From Geothermobacter sp964501815 (GTDB taxonomy: Bacteria; Desulfobacterota; Desulfuromonadia; Desulfuromonadales; Geothermobacteraceae), in assembly GCA_964501815.1 (NCBI GenBank), contig CAZCUR010000063.1, forward strand, positions 1 to 14,563: DNA of 14,563 nt, given 5' to 3'. How positions within the stretch are numbered: position 1 is the first letter of the stretch; each line of letters starts with the position of its first letter. Positions 1 through 6,448 of the stretch are shown piece by piece. The position numbers were made by a program, and so were the translations under genes. The notes below the pieces were generated by a model. The model had not been told where the DNA came from, made no database searches, and saw nothing but the letters and a program-made list of their open reading frames with translations.

Positions 1-60
1 GGGGGAATCGGTCCCTTGGGGAGAGTGCCTGTCCTGAGAGCCGCAACCGGCGGAAGCGGC

Positions 61-89
61 AAAAGAAAAGCCCCCGGCAAAGCGGGGGC
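61..89 (-). terminator. Intrinsic terminator of the ferritin gene
   Basis: Read on the minus strand, a perfect 7-bp GC stem (GCCCCCG against CGGGGGC, 70-76 with 83-89, 6-nt loop) is followed directly by TTTTCTTTT. It lies 23 nt past the ferritin stop codon, so it most likely ends the ferritin transcript. Confidence 0.88.
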
Positions 90-111
90 GTTGGGTTCAA
101 CGAAACAGAAT

Positions 112-624
112 TTACTCCGCTGCCGCCGGCGGCACGAAAGTGCGCGCCGCCAACTCTTCGTCGAGGCGCAGCAGACCGTTGCCGTCGTCGCCGATGCGCT
201 CGAGCTTGCGGATGATCAGGCCGAAACTGGCCTCTTCCTCAACCTGTTCGGTGACAAACCACTGCAGGAAGATCTGGGCGGCGTGGTTGCCCTCCTCCTT
301 GGCCAGGTCCATCAGCTTGTTGATGCTGGCGGTGACGAACTGCTCGTGGTCAAGGCTGTATTTGAAGGCGTCCAGCGGGCTGCTGAAGTCGTTTCGGGGG
401 GCGTCAAAACCACGAAAGTCGGTGCGGCCGCCGGCTTCGGTAATGAAGTTGAAAAACTTCTCTCCGTGGGTCAGTTCTTCCAGGGCCTGAACCCGCATCC
501 ACGAGGCGATACCCGGCAGGTCTTCGGCTTCAAAATATCCGGCAATGGCCATGTAGAGATAGGCCGAATAGAATTCGTTTTTCATCTGCTCGTTCAGAGC
601 GTCGAGAAGCTTGTCGCTGATCAT
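112..624 (-). CDS. ftnA: Non-haem ferritin (FtnA-type)
   Basis: This is a 170-residue iron-storage protein expected to form a 24-subunit cytoplasmic cage that oxidises Fe2+ and stores it as ferric mineral. The ferroxidase ligands sit at the same numbers as in E. coli FtnA: E17, E50 and H53 for site A, E94, Q127 and E130 for site B, and E49, E126 and E129 for the third site. The conserved Y24 is present. The four-helix bundle pattern is clear and no haem-binding Met of bacterioferritin is evident. The ATG is preceded by a strong GGGGAGG Shine-Dalgarno 7 nt upstream. It has its own promoter and terminator, so it is monocistronic. I see no obvious Fur box. The C-terminus ends in a low-complexity VPPAAAE tail. 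The family call is firm; the symbol is by similarity only. Confidence 0.96.
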   Translation of the reverse strand: MISDKLLDALNEQMKNEFYSAYLYMAIAGYFEAEDLPGIASWMRVQALEELTHGEKFFNFITEAGGRTDFRGFDAPRNDFSSPLDAFKYSLDHEQFVTASINKLMDLAKEEGNHAAQIFLQWFVTEQVEEEASFGLIIRKLERIGDDGNGLLRLDEELAARTFVPPAAAE

Positions 625-673
625 CTGGTTACCTCCCCTTTCTGGAATAAAACTTGACGAATTGAGTCATTTA

Positions 674-701
674 TTTATAGCAGGATATCCAGGAATATCA
701 A
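674..701 (-). promoter_or_regulatory. Predicted sigma-70-type promoter for ferritin
   Basis: On the minus strand TTGATA (696-701) and TATAAA (674-679) are separated by 16 nt, close to the sigma-70 consensus. The region is distinctly AT-rich compared with the surroundings. It sits just past the terminator of the upstream minus-strand gene and about 50 nt before the ferritin start. Confidence 0.6.
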
Positions 702-705
702 GCAT

Positions 706-735
706 GAAAAAGGGCGACCCGTCTGGGTCGCCCTT
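706..735 (-). terminator. Intrinsic terminator of the exported-protein gene
   Basis: A perfect 11-bp stem AAGGGCGACCC/GGGTCGCCCTT (710-720 with 725-735) has a 4-nt loop. On the minus strand it is followed by a T-run. It lies 26 nt past the stop of the 762-1214 gene and separates that gene from the ferritin promoter. Confidence 0.9.
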
Positions 736-761
736 GAGGTTGCATCGGCCCTGCATCCTGC

Positions 762-1214
762 TTATTTGTCGACGAAGATGATCTGCTTCAGACCGTCGAT
801 GGGCAGACTTTCAGTCCCCAGCTCCAGGGTGAAGGGGTTGCGGTAGGTGTAGGTGATGAAGGTGCAGTTGCAGTCGGACGGCAGAAAGGCGTCCTTGAGA
901 ATGAACTTTTTGCCGTCCGATTTGCGGGTCAGCTCAATCTGCCCGGCGCTGATCTCGTTGCCGAACATGCTGTAGTTGACCTTGGGGCTGTCGAGAAACA
1001 GGATTTCGGAGACGAATTCGAGGGGAACTTCGATAGGGGTGCCGTTCCACCAGCCCTTGACCAGGTTGCGGTCAATCTTGAAGAAGCTGACTTCCTGACC
1101 TTCGAGGGTGATGCATTTGCCCGGCCGGGCATCAGCGGCAGCAGCCATTCCCACCTGGAATACGAGCAACGACAGTGCGATCACAAGCACACGGACCCAC
1201 TTGGCAGCGTTCAT
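762..1214 (-). CDS. Exported protein of unknown function, 150 aa
   Basis: I do not recognise this family. The first 26 or so residues form a classic Sec signal peptide: a basic N-terminus with K5 and R8, a hydrophobic core, then AAAAD with likely cleavage after about residue 27. The mature part is beta-rich. It appears to contain two related halves, because PLEFVSEILFLD (64-75) resembles PIDGLKQIIFVD (138-149) and each follows an alternating strand pattern. There are three cysteines in the mature protein, C34 and a C115-x-C117 pair, so a disulfide or metal site is possible. No lipobox, membrane anchor or enzyme motif is visible. The start has AAGGAG 10 nt upstream, and the gene is followed by its own terminator, so it is probably transcribed alone. 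The likely location is the periplasm. Confidence 0.82.
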   Translation of the reverse strand: MNAAKWVRVLVIALSLLVFQVGMAAAADARPGKCITLEGQEVSFFKIDRNLVKGWWNGTPIEVPLEFVSEILFLDSPKVNYSMFGNEISAGQIELTRKSDGKKFILKDAFLPSDCNCTFITYTYRNPFTLELGTESLPIDGLKQIIFVDK

Positions 1215-1880
1215 TTCAGTTCATCTCCTTGGGGCAACAATTCCTGGGTTGATGTGACCGGCGTCCCGGTCTCTCCGGTCGAATGTTCCCATCCGGCCTA
1301 TGGCAGATGACACCAGACAGGAAGAATCTCCGTACGTTTAGCAACTTTCAGGGAAAAAATCAATGTTCTAAATATGCCGGAATGCTTTGCCGGCGGCCAC
1401 GGCCGTCGCGGTCGTTCCGGATGGATGATCGCCCCGGGAAGCAGGACCCCGTTTCGCCTTCGCAGCTCCCGACTTGCCAACCGGGTCAGAATTTTTCGGT
1501 GCCGTATTTTCCGCCGGTGCAGGGAGTTGGAACATCGGGCTGGCGGTTCCGTTGGGCCACAAAAACTTCGTCGCTATTCTCTCCCCCCTGGAGGGGGTGG
1601 GTTAGGGTGGGGGGGACGTCAGGACCGTGTGATCTGTCTTCACATTAGCGGACACGCTGCTTTCCCTCAGGGGGAGGAATCCTGTCCAGACGGCTGCGCA
1701 GCGAAGGGACCCGCAGGGTGGCTTCGTCGGGTCGCCTTTTTATTGCATCCTTTTTTTGGGCGAGCAAGAAAAGGATGGCGCCGCAGGCGAAAGAGTTTTT
1801 TCTCCCGTCTGTCTCTAGGCCCCAACGCGCCGATATGCTAGCATCCATCCTCTGCATTACGACCGGGAGTCTACGAACCC
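1215..1880. other. Non-coding region with repeat debris
   Basis: These 666 nt hold no convincing gene: open frames on both strands overlap each other, start without good ribosome sites and translate to Arg/Pro/Ser-rich low-complexity text. The region contains a half copy of the palindromic repeat (1579-1616) and a stretch at about 1690-1830 with a T-rich and A-rich skewed pattern, including GGGCGAGCAAGAAAAGGATG. That stretch looks like another dispersed intergenic repeat known from high-GC proteobacteria. The promoters of the divergent neighbours (the exported-protein gene and engB) must lie here, but I cannot place them with confidence. Confidence 0.6.
1579..1616 (+). repeat. Palindromic repeat, half copy E
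   Basis: CTCCCCCCTGGAGGGGG followed by TGGGTTAGGGTGGGGGGG matches the left half of the family seen in full at 7896-8020 and 9360-9531 (short CT-rich arm, TGGA loop, GA-rich arm, then a second G-run). It is diverged and lacks the second hairpin. Confidence 0.6.
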
Positions 1881-2483
1881 ATGCACGTCAAGAGCGCCGA
1901 ATTCCTCCAGAGTGCCACCCGCCCGGACAACTATCCTCCGGCCGACTGGCCCGAAATCGCCTTTGCCGGACGCAGCAATGTCGGCAAGAGCAGCCTGATC
2001 AACGCCCTGGTCGGACGGCGCAAGCTGGTGCGGACCTCGAGCACTCCCGGGCGCACCCAGCTGATCAACTTTTTTCTGGTCAACCAGTCCTTCTGTCTGG
2101 TCGATCTGCCCGGCTACGGTTTTGCGAAAGTTCCGATGGCGGTCAAACGCCAGTGGGGTCCCATGGTGCGGACCTACCTGGAGAGCCGGCCGAACCTGAA
2201 GGGGGTCGTCTGGCTGCTCGATTGCCGCCGGGTGCCCAACGATGAGGATCTGCAACTGCTCGACTGGCTCGAAGAGCTTGAGGTGCCGACCATTCCGGTC
2301 ATCACCAAGATCGACAAGGTCAAGCGCAGCCAGCGGGTGAAGCAGCTCAGGCCGATTCTCGAGGCGACGGGCCTGCCAAAGGACGCCTTCAGTGTCTTTT
2401 CGGCCCTGAGCGGCGAAGGGCGGGAGGATGTCTGGGAACGGATACAGCAGGCCCTGGATCTTGATGAGGAGGCGGGATCATGA
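1881..2483 (+). CDS. engB: Ribosome biogenesis GTPase EngB (YsxC/YihA)
   Basis: This is a 200-residue TRAFAC-class GTPase needed for large ribosomal subunit assembly in the cytoplasm. All G motifs are visible in order: G1 GRSNVGKSS at 30-38, the G2 region STPGRTQ at 54-60, G3 DLPGYG at 75-80, G4 TKID at 142-145, and a G5-like FSALSGEG near residue 175. The length is typical of the family. The ATG has GGGAG about 11 nt upstream. The stop codon overlaps the next gene (ATGA), so the SemiSWEET gene is translated from the same message. It is a housekeeping gene with no functional tie to the cobamide genes. Confidence 0.97.
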   Translation: MHVKSAEFLQSATRPDNYPPADWPEIAFAGRSNVGKSSLINALVGRRKLVRTSSTPGRTQLINFFLVNQSFCLVDLPGYGFAKVPMAVKRQWGPMVRTYLESRPNLKGVVWLLDCRRVPNDEDLQLLDWLEELEVPTIPVITKIDKVKRSQRVKQLRPILEATGLPKDAFSVFSALSGEGREDVWERIQQALDLDEEAGS

Positions 2484-2734
2484 ACGGTTACCAGTGGCTT
2501 GGTCTGCTCGGCGGCCTGCTGGTCGCCTTCGGTTTCGTCCCCCAGATCATCAAGGTCTTCCGCACCCGCTCGACCCACGACCTGTCACTGGTGATGCTGC
2601 TGGTCATCTTCACCGGCGGCCTCTTCTACACCACCTACGCCTTTCTGGCCGGCGATCCGGTCTTTATCACCATCAATCTGCTGGCAACGGCCAACACCCT
2701 GCTGCTGCTGATTCTCAAGCTGATCTACCGCTGA
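2480..2734 (+). CDS. SemiSWEET/PQ-loop (MtN3-like) small membrane transporter
   Basis: This 84-residue protein has three predicted membrane helices at about 5-23, 36-54 and 60-80, the single triple-helix bundle of bacterial SemiSWEET proteins, which work as dimers. The PQ motif is FGFVPQIIK with P21-Q22, followed by RTRSTHDLSL, the typical post-motif stretch. N66 and N72 in the third helix are candidates for the pocket Asn. The family includes sugar carriers, but the substrate here cannot be read from sequence. The ATG overlaps the engB stop by 4 nt and has AGGAGG 7 nt upstream, so the two genes are translationally coupled. The cobamide promoter begins right after its stop, so this gene is probably not under B12 control. 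Confidence 0.88.
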   Translation: MNGYQWLGLLGGLLVAFGFVPQIIKVFRTRSTHDLSLVMLLVIFTGGLFYTTYAFLAGDPVFITINLLATANTLLLLILKLIYR

Positions 2735-2739
2735 GGTCG

Positions 2740-2769
2740 TTGACAGTCCGGCGGGCCCTCTGCTACAAC
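2740..2769 (+). promoter_or_regulatory. Predicted sigma-70 promoter of the cobU operon
   Basis: A perfect -35 TTGACA (2740-2745) is followed, after 18 nt, by TACAAC (2764-2769). That hexamer is preceded by TG plus one base, an extended -10 element. The start of transcription would fall near 2776, about 8 nt before helix P1 of the riboswitch, which is the expected arrangement. Confidence 0.72.
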
Positions 2770-2783
2770 GGTCGCACCATAGC

Positions 2784-2952
2784 GTTCAGGTGTCCGCCGG
2801 GATGTCGACGGCGGAAGAATAGGGAAGAGGGTGCAAATCCCTCGCTGCCCCGCAACTGTGAACGGCGACGAAGACCGCACTTGTGCCACTGCCACGTCGG
2901 GCGGGAAGGCGCGGTCGGAGGATGACCCGTAAGCCAGGAGACCTGCCTGAAC
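2784..2952 (+). promoter_or_regulatory. Cobalamin riboswitch aptamer 1 (upstream of cobU)
   Basis: Helix P1 is a perfect 7-bp pair, GTTCAGG (2784-2790) with CCTGAAC (2946-2952). A P2 arm CCGCC/GGCGG follows. Then come the conserved core strings AGGGTGCAAATCCCT and GCTGCCCCGCAACTGTGAA, the B12 box GCCACTG (2885-2891), and the 3' part GGATGACCCGTAAGCCAGGA with GACCTGCCT. This is the full standard form of the adenosylcobalamin-sensing RNA. It controls cobU and the genes behind it, reducing expression when cobalamin is plentiful. Confidence 0.97.
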
Positions 2953-2982
2953 GGCACAATTGGCTGGATCTTTCGCGGGAGA

Positions 2983-2990
2983 GGTCCGGG
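2983..2990 (+). promoter_or_regulatory. Antiterminator strand of riboswitch 1
   Basis: GGTCCGGG here is perfectly complementary to CCCGGACC (3022-3029), which is the 5' arm of the terminator. Pairing of the two would prevent terminator formation. This is the expected ligand-free state; ligand binding would release the terminator arm. Confidence 0.72.
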
Positions 2991-3020
2991 CCGCGCTGTT
3001 GCAGACAGGACAGATGCCGA

Positions 3021-3056
3021 CCCCGGACCAGATCAGGTTCGGGGTTTTGTTTTTTC
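3021..3056 (+). terminator. Riboswitch-controlled intrinsic terminator before cobU
   Basis: CCCCGGACC (3021-3029) pairs with GGTTCGGGG (3036-3044) around a 6-nt loop, 9 bp with one G-U, followed by TTTTGTTTTTT. It lies about 70 nt past the aptamer and just ahead of cobU, the classic position of a transcriptional expression platform. Confidence 0.9.
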
Positions 3057-3108
3057 TGCTCCCGCATATTGGATGGCTGATTTCGTCCCCCGGAGGGCAC
3101 GAACCCGG

Positions 3109-3630
3109 ATGTCCAGGCTGGTTTTCATTACAGGCGGTGCGCGTTCCGGCAAGAGCGCCTATGCCCAGCGCCGCTGCGAGGAACTCGGCGCTCCCTGTCT
3201 CTATGTCGCCACCGCCACAGTAGGGGACGAGGAGATGGCCGCACGGGTGGCCCGGCACCGGAAGGCGCGGGGGGAGGGCTGGCAAACCCTGGAGGAGCCG
3301 CTCAACCTGGCCGAACGTCTGCCCCGGGCCGTGTCCGGCTGCCGGGCGGTCTTGCTCGACTGCCTGACCCTGTGGCTGAGCAACCGCTACTTCGCCGACG
3401 GGGAGGATGCCGCCGTCACCCTGGAGCAGGCCGGCAAGCTGGCAGAGACGCTGCGGGGGCTGGATGTGCCCGTTTTCGTTGTCAGCAACGAACTGGGCTG
3501 CGGCATTGTTCCCGACAATCCGTTGGCCCGGGCCTTCCGCGACCTGGCCGGCGAGGTCAACCAGCTTTTCGCCGGCGCGGCCGACGAGGCCTGGCTGGTC
3601 GCCAGCGGGTTGCCCTTGCGGCTGAAATAG
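3109..3630 (+). CDS. cobU: Adenosylcobinamide kinase / adenosylcobinamide-phosphate guanylyltransferase
   Basis: This bifunctional enzyme phosphorylates adenosylcobinamide and then attaches GMP, giving AdoCbi-GDP for CobS. The P-loop GGARSGKS is at residues 9-16. H50 in ARHRKAR aligns with the histidine that carries GMP in the Salmonella enzyme, followed by the usual W-x-T-x-E. The C-terminal block with GCGIVPDNPLAR and the SGLPLRLK ending is typical. The length from this start is 173 aa, close to the Salmonella protein. I chose ATG 3109 because it starts directly before the first strand, MSRLVFITGG, and has GGAGG at 3092-3096, although the 12-nt spacing is long. ATG 3073 is in frame but has no ribosome site and adds residues without family support. 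It is the first gene after riboswitch 1. Confidence 0.96.
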   Translation: MSRLVFITGGARSGKSAYAQRRCEELGAPCLYVATATVGDEEMAARVARHRKARGEGWQTLEEPLNLAERLPRAVSGCRAVLLDCLTLWLSNRYFADGEDAAVTLEQAGKLAETLRGLDVPVFVVSNELGCGIVPDNPLARAFRDLAGEVNQLFAGAADEAWLVASGLPLRLK

Positions 3631-3681
3631 GAGTGGCGGCCTCGTGCGTGGCCGGAGGACACACCGGCTCGCCGTGAAATG

Positions 3682-3707
3682 CCCCCTCCCCTGGAGGGAG
3701 GGGATTG
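3682..3707 (+). repeat. Palindromic repeat, half copy D
   Basis: CCCCCTCCCCTGGAGGGAGG plus GGATTG is identical over its core to the first hairpin of the full copies at 7896 and 9396, but the second half is missing. It lies in the 152-nt gap between cobU and cobT. The rest of that gap holds no gene; the ribosome site of cobT is AAAGGA at 3769-3774. Confidence 0.8.
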
Positions 3708-3782
3708 CTGGTCTGCGGCTTTGCCGGGTGAAAGCCCTTTGCTACCACACGCGCCAACGATTCGATCGAAAGGAACATCGCC

Positions 3783-4844
3783 ATGAACCGAATCTCTCTG
3801 CAAGCGGCCCTCGATCGCATCCGACCGGTCGACCCGGCGCGCCTGGCCGAGGTTCAGGCCCGCATCAACCGTCAGGCCAAGCCGAAGGGGTCCCTGGGCC
3901 GGCTGGAGGAACTGGCCCGCCGCTATGTCGCCATCACCGGCCGGGAGGATATCCGCAAAAAGGTGATCTTTACCTTCGCCGGCGACCACGGCGTTGTCGC
4001 CGAGGGGGTCAGCGCCTTCCCAGCCGAAGTGACGCCGCAGATGGTGCACAACTTCCTCGACGGCGGCGCCGCGGTCAACGCCCTGGCGCGCCATGCCGGC
4101 GCCGAGGTGATCGTGGTCGACATGGGGGTCAACGCCGACTTTCCCCCGCGCGACGGCCTGGTGCAGAAGAAGGTCGCCAGGGGGACGGCCAATCTGGCGG
4201 TCGGTCCGGCCATGAGCCGACAGCAGGCGGTTCAGGGGCTGGAGGCGGGTATCGAACTGGCCTTTTCCAGCCGCGATGCGGGCATTGACCTGCTCGGCAC
4301 CGGCGACATGGGCATCGGTAACACCACCCCGTCTGCGGCCATCATCGCCGCCTTTTCCGGGCTGCCGGTCGAAAAGGTGACCCACCGGGGCACCGGCATC
4401 GACGATGAGGCGCTTGCGCGCAAAATCGCCGCGATCAGGCGCGGGCTGGAGGTGAATCAGCCCGACCCGGACGATCCCATCGACGTGCTCGCCAAGGTGG
4501 GGGGATTCGAGATCGCCGGCATCGCCGGGCTGGTCATCGGTGCCGCGGCCGCGGGGCTGCCGGTGATTGTCGACGGCTTCATCTCCACCGCCGGCGCTCT
4601 GGTGGCGGTGGAACTGCATCCGAAAATCCGCGACTACATCTTTCTGGCGCACCGGTCGGTGGAGATCGGCCATGCCGCCATGATCGAGCGCATCGGACTT
4701 GAGCCCCTGCTCGATCTGCAGATGCGCCTGGGCGAGGGGACCGGCGGCGCCCTGGTGATGAGCCTGATGGAGGCCGCCCTGCGCACCTATCGGGAGATTC
4801 TCACCTTCGACGAGGCCGGTGTGGCCAAGGGGAACGACCAGTGA
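3783..4844 (+). CDS. cobT: Nicotinate-nucleotide:dimethylbenzimidazole phosphoribosyltransferase
   Basis: This enzyme transfers ribose phosphate from nicotinate mononucleotide to the benzimidazole base, forming alpha-riboside phosphate for the lower ligand. Family motifs appear in order: PKGSLGRLEELA near 35-46, FAGDHGV, MVHNFLDGGAAVNALARHAG, GTGDMGIGNTTPSAAI, HRGTGIDDE, FLAHRSVEIGH and LGEGTGGAL. E318 in the last motif aligns with the catalytic Glu317 of the Salmonella enzyme. The length of 353 aa is normal. The ATG has AAAGGA 8 nt upstream. Its stop overlaps the cobS start (GTGA). With a neighbouring ThiC paralogue, its natural base may be 5-hydroxybenzimidazole rather than DMB; the sequence alone does not decide this. 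Confidence 0.97.
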   Translation: MNRISLQAALDRIRPVDPARLAEVQARINRQAKPKGSLGRLEELARRYVAITGREDIRKKVIFTFAGDHGVVAEGVSAFPAEVTPQMVHNFLDGGAAVNALARHAGAEVIVVDMGVNADFPPRDGLVQKKVARGTANLAVGPAMSRQQAVQGLEAGIELAFSSRDAGIDLLGTGDMGIGNTTPSAAIIAAFSGLPVEKVTHRGTGIDDEALARKIAAIRRGLEVNQPDPDDPIDVLAKVGGFEIAGIAGLVIGAAAAGLPVIVDGFISTAGALVAVELHPKIRDYIFLAHRSVEIGHAAMIERIGLEPLLDLQMRLGEGTGGALVMSLMEAALRTYREILTFDEAGVAKGNDQ

Positions 4845-5593
4845 ACCAGCCCTGGCGCGATTTCCGACTGGCGGCCGGTTTTCTGACCGTTTTGCCGGTG
4901 GCCCGTGGCCTGGAAGCGAAGCCGGAGGAACTGGCGCGCAGCATGGGCTTTTTCCCGGCGGTCGGTTTGGCCCTGGGGCTTGCCCTGGTGGTGCTCGACT
5001 GGCTGCTGGGTGCGCTGGTGCCGCGTCCCGTCCTCGACTGCCTGCTTTTGCTGCTGCTGATTCTGGCCACCGGCGCTCTGCATCTGGATGGCATCGCCGA
5101 TCTCATCGACGGGCTGGCCGGCGGCCGGGGTGACCGGGAACGGACCCTGAAGATCATGAAGGACAGCCAGGTCGGGGCCATGGCGGTGGTCGGCCTGGTG
5201 ATGCTGCTGCTGCTCAAGTACCTGAGCCTCTATCACGTCGCACCGGAGCTGAAGAAAGCGGCGCTGATGCTGATGCCCTGCGCCGGCCGTTGGATCCAGG
5301 TGGTGCTGGCCGCCTTCTGCCCCTACCTGCGCCCGGAGGGGACCGCGGCCGCTTTCGTCGACAACGTCGGCGAGCGCGAGGTGCTGCTGGCAACCGGCAC
5401 CCTGCTGGCCGCCTGTTTTGTCCTGTTCGGCCTCAAGGGAATTTTTCTCCTCTTTCTGTTCGGCCTGATGGCGATGCTGCTGATCCGCTATTTTCAGGCC
5501 CGGCTTGGAGGGGTGACCGGAGATGTGCTCGGCGCCGCGACGGAGGTCGTCGAGGTCGCCAGTCTCCTGTTGGTCCTGGCCGTCATTGGCTGA
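4841..5593 (+). CDS. cobS: Adenosylcobinamide-GDP ribazoletransferase (cobalamin-5'-phosphate synthase)
   Basis: This integral inner-membrane enzyme joins adenosylcobinamide-GDP to the alpha-riboside (or its phosphate) of the lower ligand, completing the cobamide. The aspartate-rich motif HLDGIADLIDGLAGG at 81-95 and KDSQVG at 107-112 are the active-site signatures of the family. Several long Leu/Val-rich helices predict about six to seven membrane spans. The length of 250 aa is usual. Translation starts at GTG 4841, which overlaps the cobT stop by 4 nt (GTGA), with AAGGGG about 8 nt upstream, so it is coupled to cobT. CobT, CobS and CobC act in consecutive steps. Confidence 0.95.
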   Translation: MNQPWRDFRLAAGFLTVLPVARGLEAKPEELARSMGFFPAVGLALGLALVVLDWLLGALVPRPVLDCLLLLLLILATGALHLDGIADLIDGLAGGRGDRERTLKIMKDSQVGAMAVVGLVMLLLLKYLSLYHVAPELKKAALMLMPCAGRWIQVVLAAFCPYLRPEGTAAAFVDNVGEREVLLATGTLLAACFVLFGLKGIFLLFLFGLMAMLLIRYFQARLGGVTGDVLGAATEVVEVASLLLVLAVIG

Positions 5594-5614
5594 GACGATT
5601 TGGATAAACAGGTG

Positions 5615-5636
5615 TCGCCAGGTCGCCAGGGCGCCA
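5615..5636 (+). repeat. CGCCAGG short tandem motif
   Basis: TCGCCAGGTCGCCAGGGCGCCA repeats a 7-8 nt unit three times. The same motif recurs inside cbiA at 7181-7205. It lies in the 214-nt gap between cobS and cobC, which otherwise holds only repeat copy C and the cobC ribosome site. Confidence 0.65.
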
Positions 5637-5650
5637 AAAGTTTTGCTGTT

Positions 5651-5743
5651 TCCTTCCCCCTTGAAGGGAGAAGGCCGGGATGGGGGTGATGCCTGTCTGG
5701 GGCTCCCCCTCCCCTCAATCCCCTTCCGCCGGGGGAGGGGAGG
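5651..5743 (-). repeat. Palindromic repeat, copy C (inverted)
   Basis: Read on the minus strand this matches the full repeat at 9396-9489: first hairpin (diverged), GGGATTGAGGGGAGGGGGAG, CAGACAGGCATCACCCCCAT, then the second hairpin CTTCTCCCTTCAAGGGGGAA. It is in opposite orientation to copies A and B. No T-run follows either hairpin on the plus strand, so it is not an obvious terminator for cobS. Confidence 0.85.
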
Positions 5744-5807
5744 TTTTGATCTTCGTGTTTCGCGCCCTGACGGCGAACAGGCCAGAGGTTAAGGGTGGAG
5801 AAGGGAC

Positions 5808-6410
5808 ATGATGGAAAAGACCCGCATCTACCTTATGCGTCATGGTCAGGTCGAGGGGCATGAGCACAGGCGCTACAACGGCCAGAACGATGTCGCCCTG
5901 ACCGGTCTGGGGCGGCGGCAGTCCGAGACGCTGGCCGAACGGTTGAGGGACGTATCCCTGGCGGCGGTCTACGCCAGCGATCTGAGTCGCTGCCGCTACG
6001 CCGCCGAGCTGATCGCCCGGGATCACGGCCTTGAGCCGGCCTGCTTCGCCGAGCTGCGTGAGCTGCACATCGGCAAATGGCAGGGGCTGACCTGGGAGGA
6101 GATTCAGCGGCGCTGGCCGGACGAGTGGCAGGCACGCCTCGATGACCTGGTCCACTACCAGGTCGACGGCGGCGAGAGCCTGAGGCAGATGGCGGAACGG
6201 GTGCGGCCGGTGATCGCCCGACTTGTCGCCAGGCATCGCGGCGAGGAGATCGCCCTCGTCGCCCACGGCGGCGTCAACCGCGTCATCCTCCTCGACGCCA
6301 TCGGCGCGCCGCTGGAGCGGATGTTCCACATCGAGCAGAGCTACGGCTGCCTGAACGTCATCGACTACTGGGCGGATGGCTATGCAACCGTTCAGCTGCT
6401 GAACGGTTGA
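5808..6410 (+). CDS. cobC: Histidine phosphatase, probable alpha-ribazole-5'-phosphate phosphatase
   Basis: This is a 200-residue histidine-phosphatase (phosphoglycerate mutase-like) protein. It has the catalytic LMRHGQ motif with H12, R61 in DLSRCRYAAE, E85 in LRELHIGKWQGL, and the second histidine H153 in VAHGGVN. In this operon it should remove the phosphate from alpha-ribazole phosphate (or its 5-hydroxybenzimidazole equivalent) or from the cobamide phosphate. The first ATG of two is used here; GGAG lies 7 nt upstream. Histidine phosphatases are hard to assign by sequence alone, so the role rests on its place between cobS and cbiA. Its stop lies at the beginning of a short repeat-like stretch that precedes cbiA. 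Confidence 0.9.
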   Translation: MMEKTRIYLMRHGQVEGHEHRRYNGQNDVALTGLGRRQSETLAERLRDVSLAAVYASDLSRCRYAAELIARDHGLEPACFAELRELHIGKWQGLTWEEIQRRWPDEWQARLDDLVHYQVDGGESLRQMAERVRPVIARLVARHRGEEIALVAHGGVNRVILLDAIGAPLERMFHIEQSYGCLNVIDYWADGYATVQLLNG

Positions 6411-6448
6411 GAGGAGCAAGGTTCAAGGGAAAAGGTGAAAGGCGCATC

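Noticed and set aside
16..657. Long plus-strand open frame opposite the ferritin gene
   Set aside because: It is antisense to a ferritin with every ferroxidase residue in place. Its composition is that of a shadow frame and it has no good ribosome site.
1718..1752. Possible terminator GACCC...GGGTC followed by CCTTTTTATT
   Set aside because: The stem is only 5 bp with a long loop, and no gene lies upstream on the plus strand. It looks like part of a dispersed repeat.
1374..1857. Several overlapping open frames in the gap before engB
   Set aside because: They run through repeat sequence, translate to Arg/Ser/Pro-rich text typical of repeat-derived frames, and lack ribosome sites.
2725..3285. 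Minus-strand open frame across the first riboswitch
   Set aside because: The DNA is explained by a promoter, cobalamin aptamer, terminator and cobU on the plus strand.
3387..4673. 428-codon minus-strand open frame opposite cobU and cobT
   Set aside because: It is the complement of well-conserved cobU and cobT. High GC makes long antisense frames common, and the translation (His/Asp/Gly/Arg-rich) matches no family I know.
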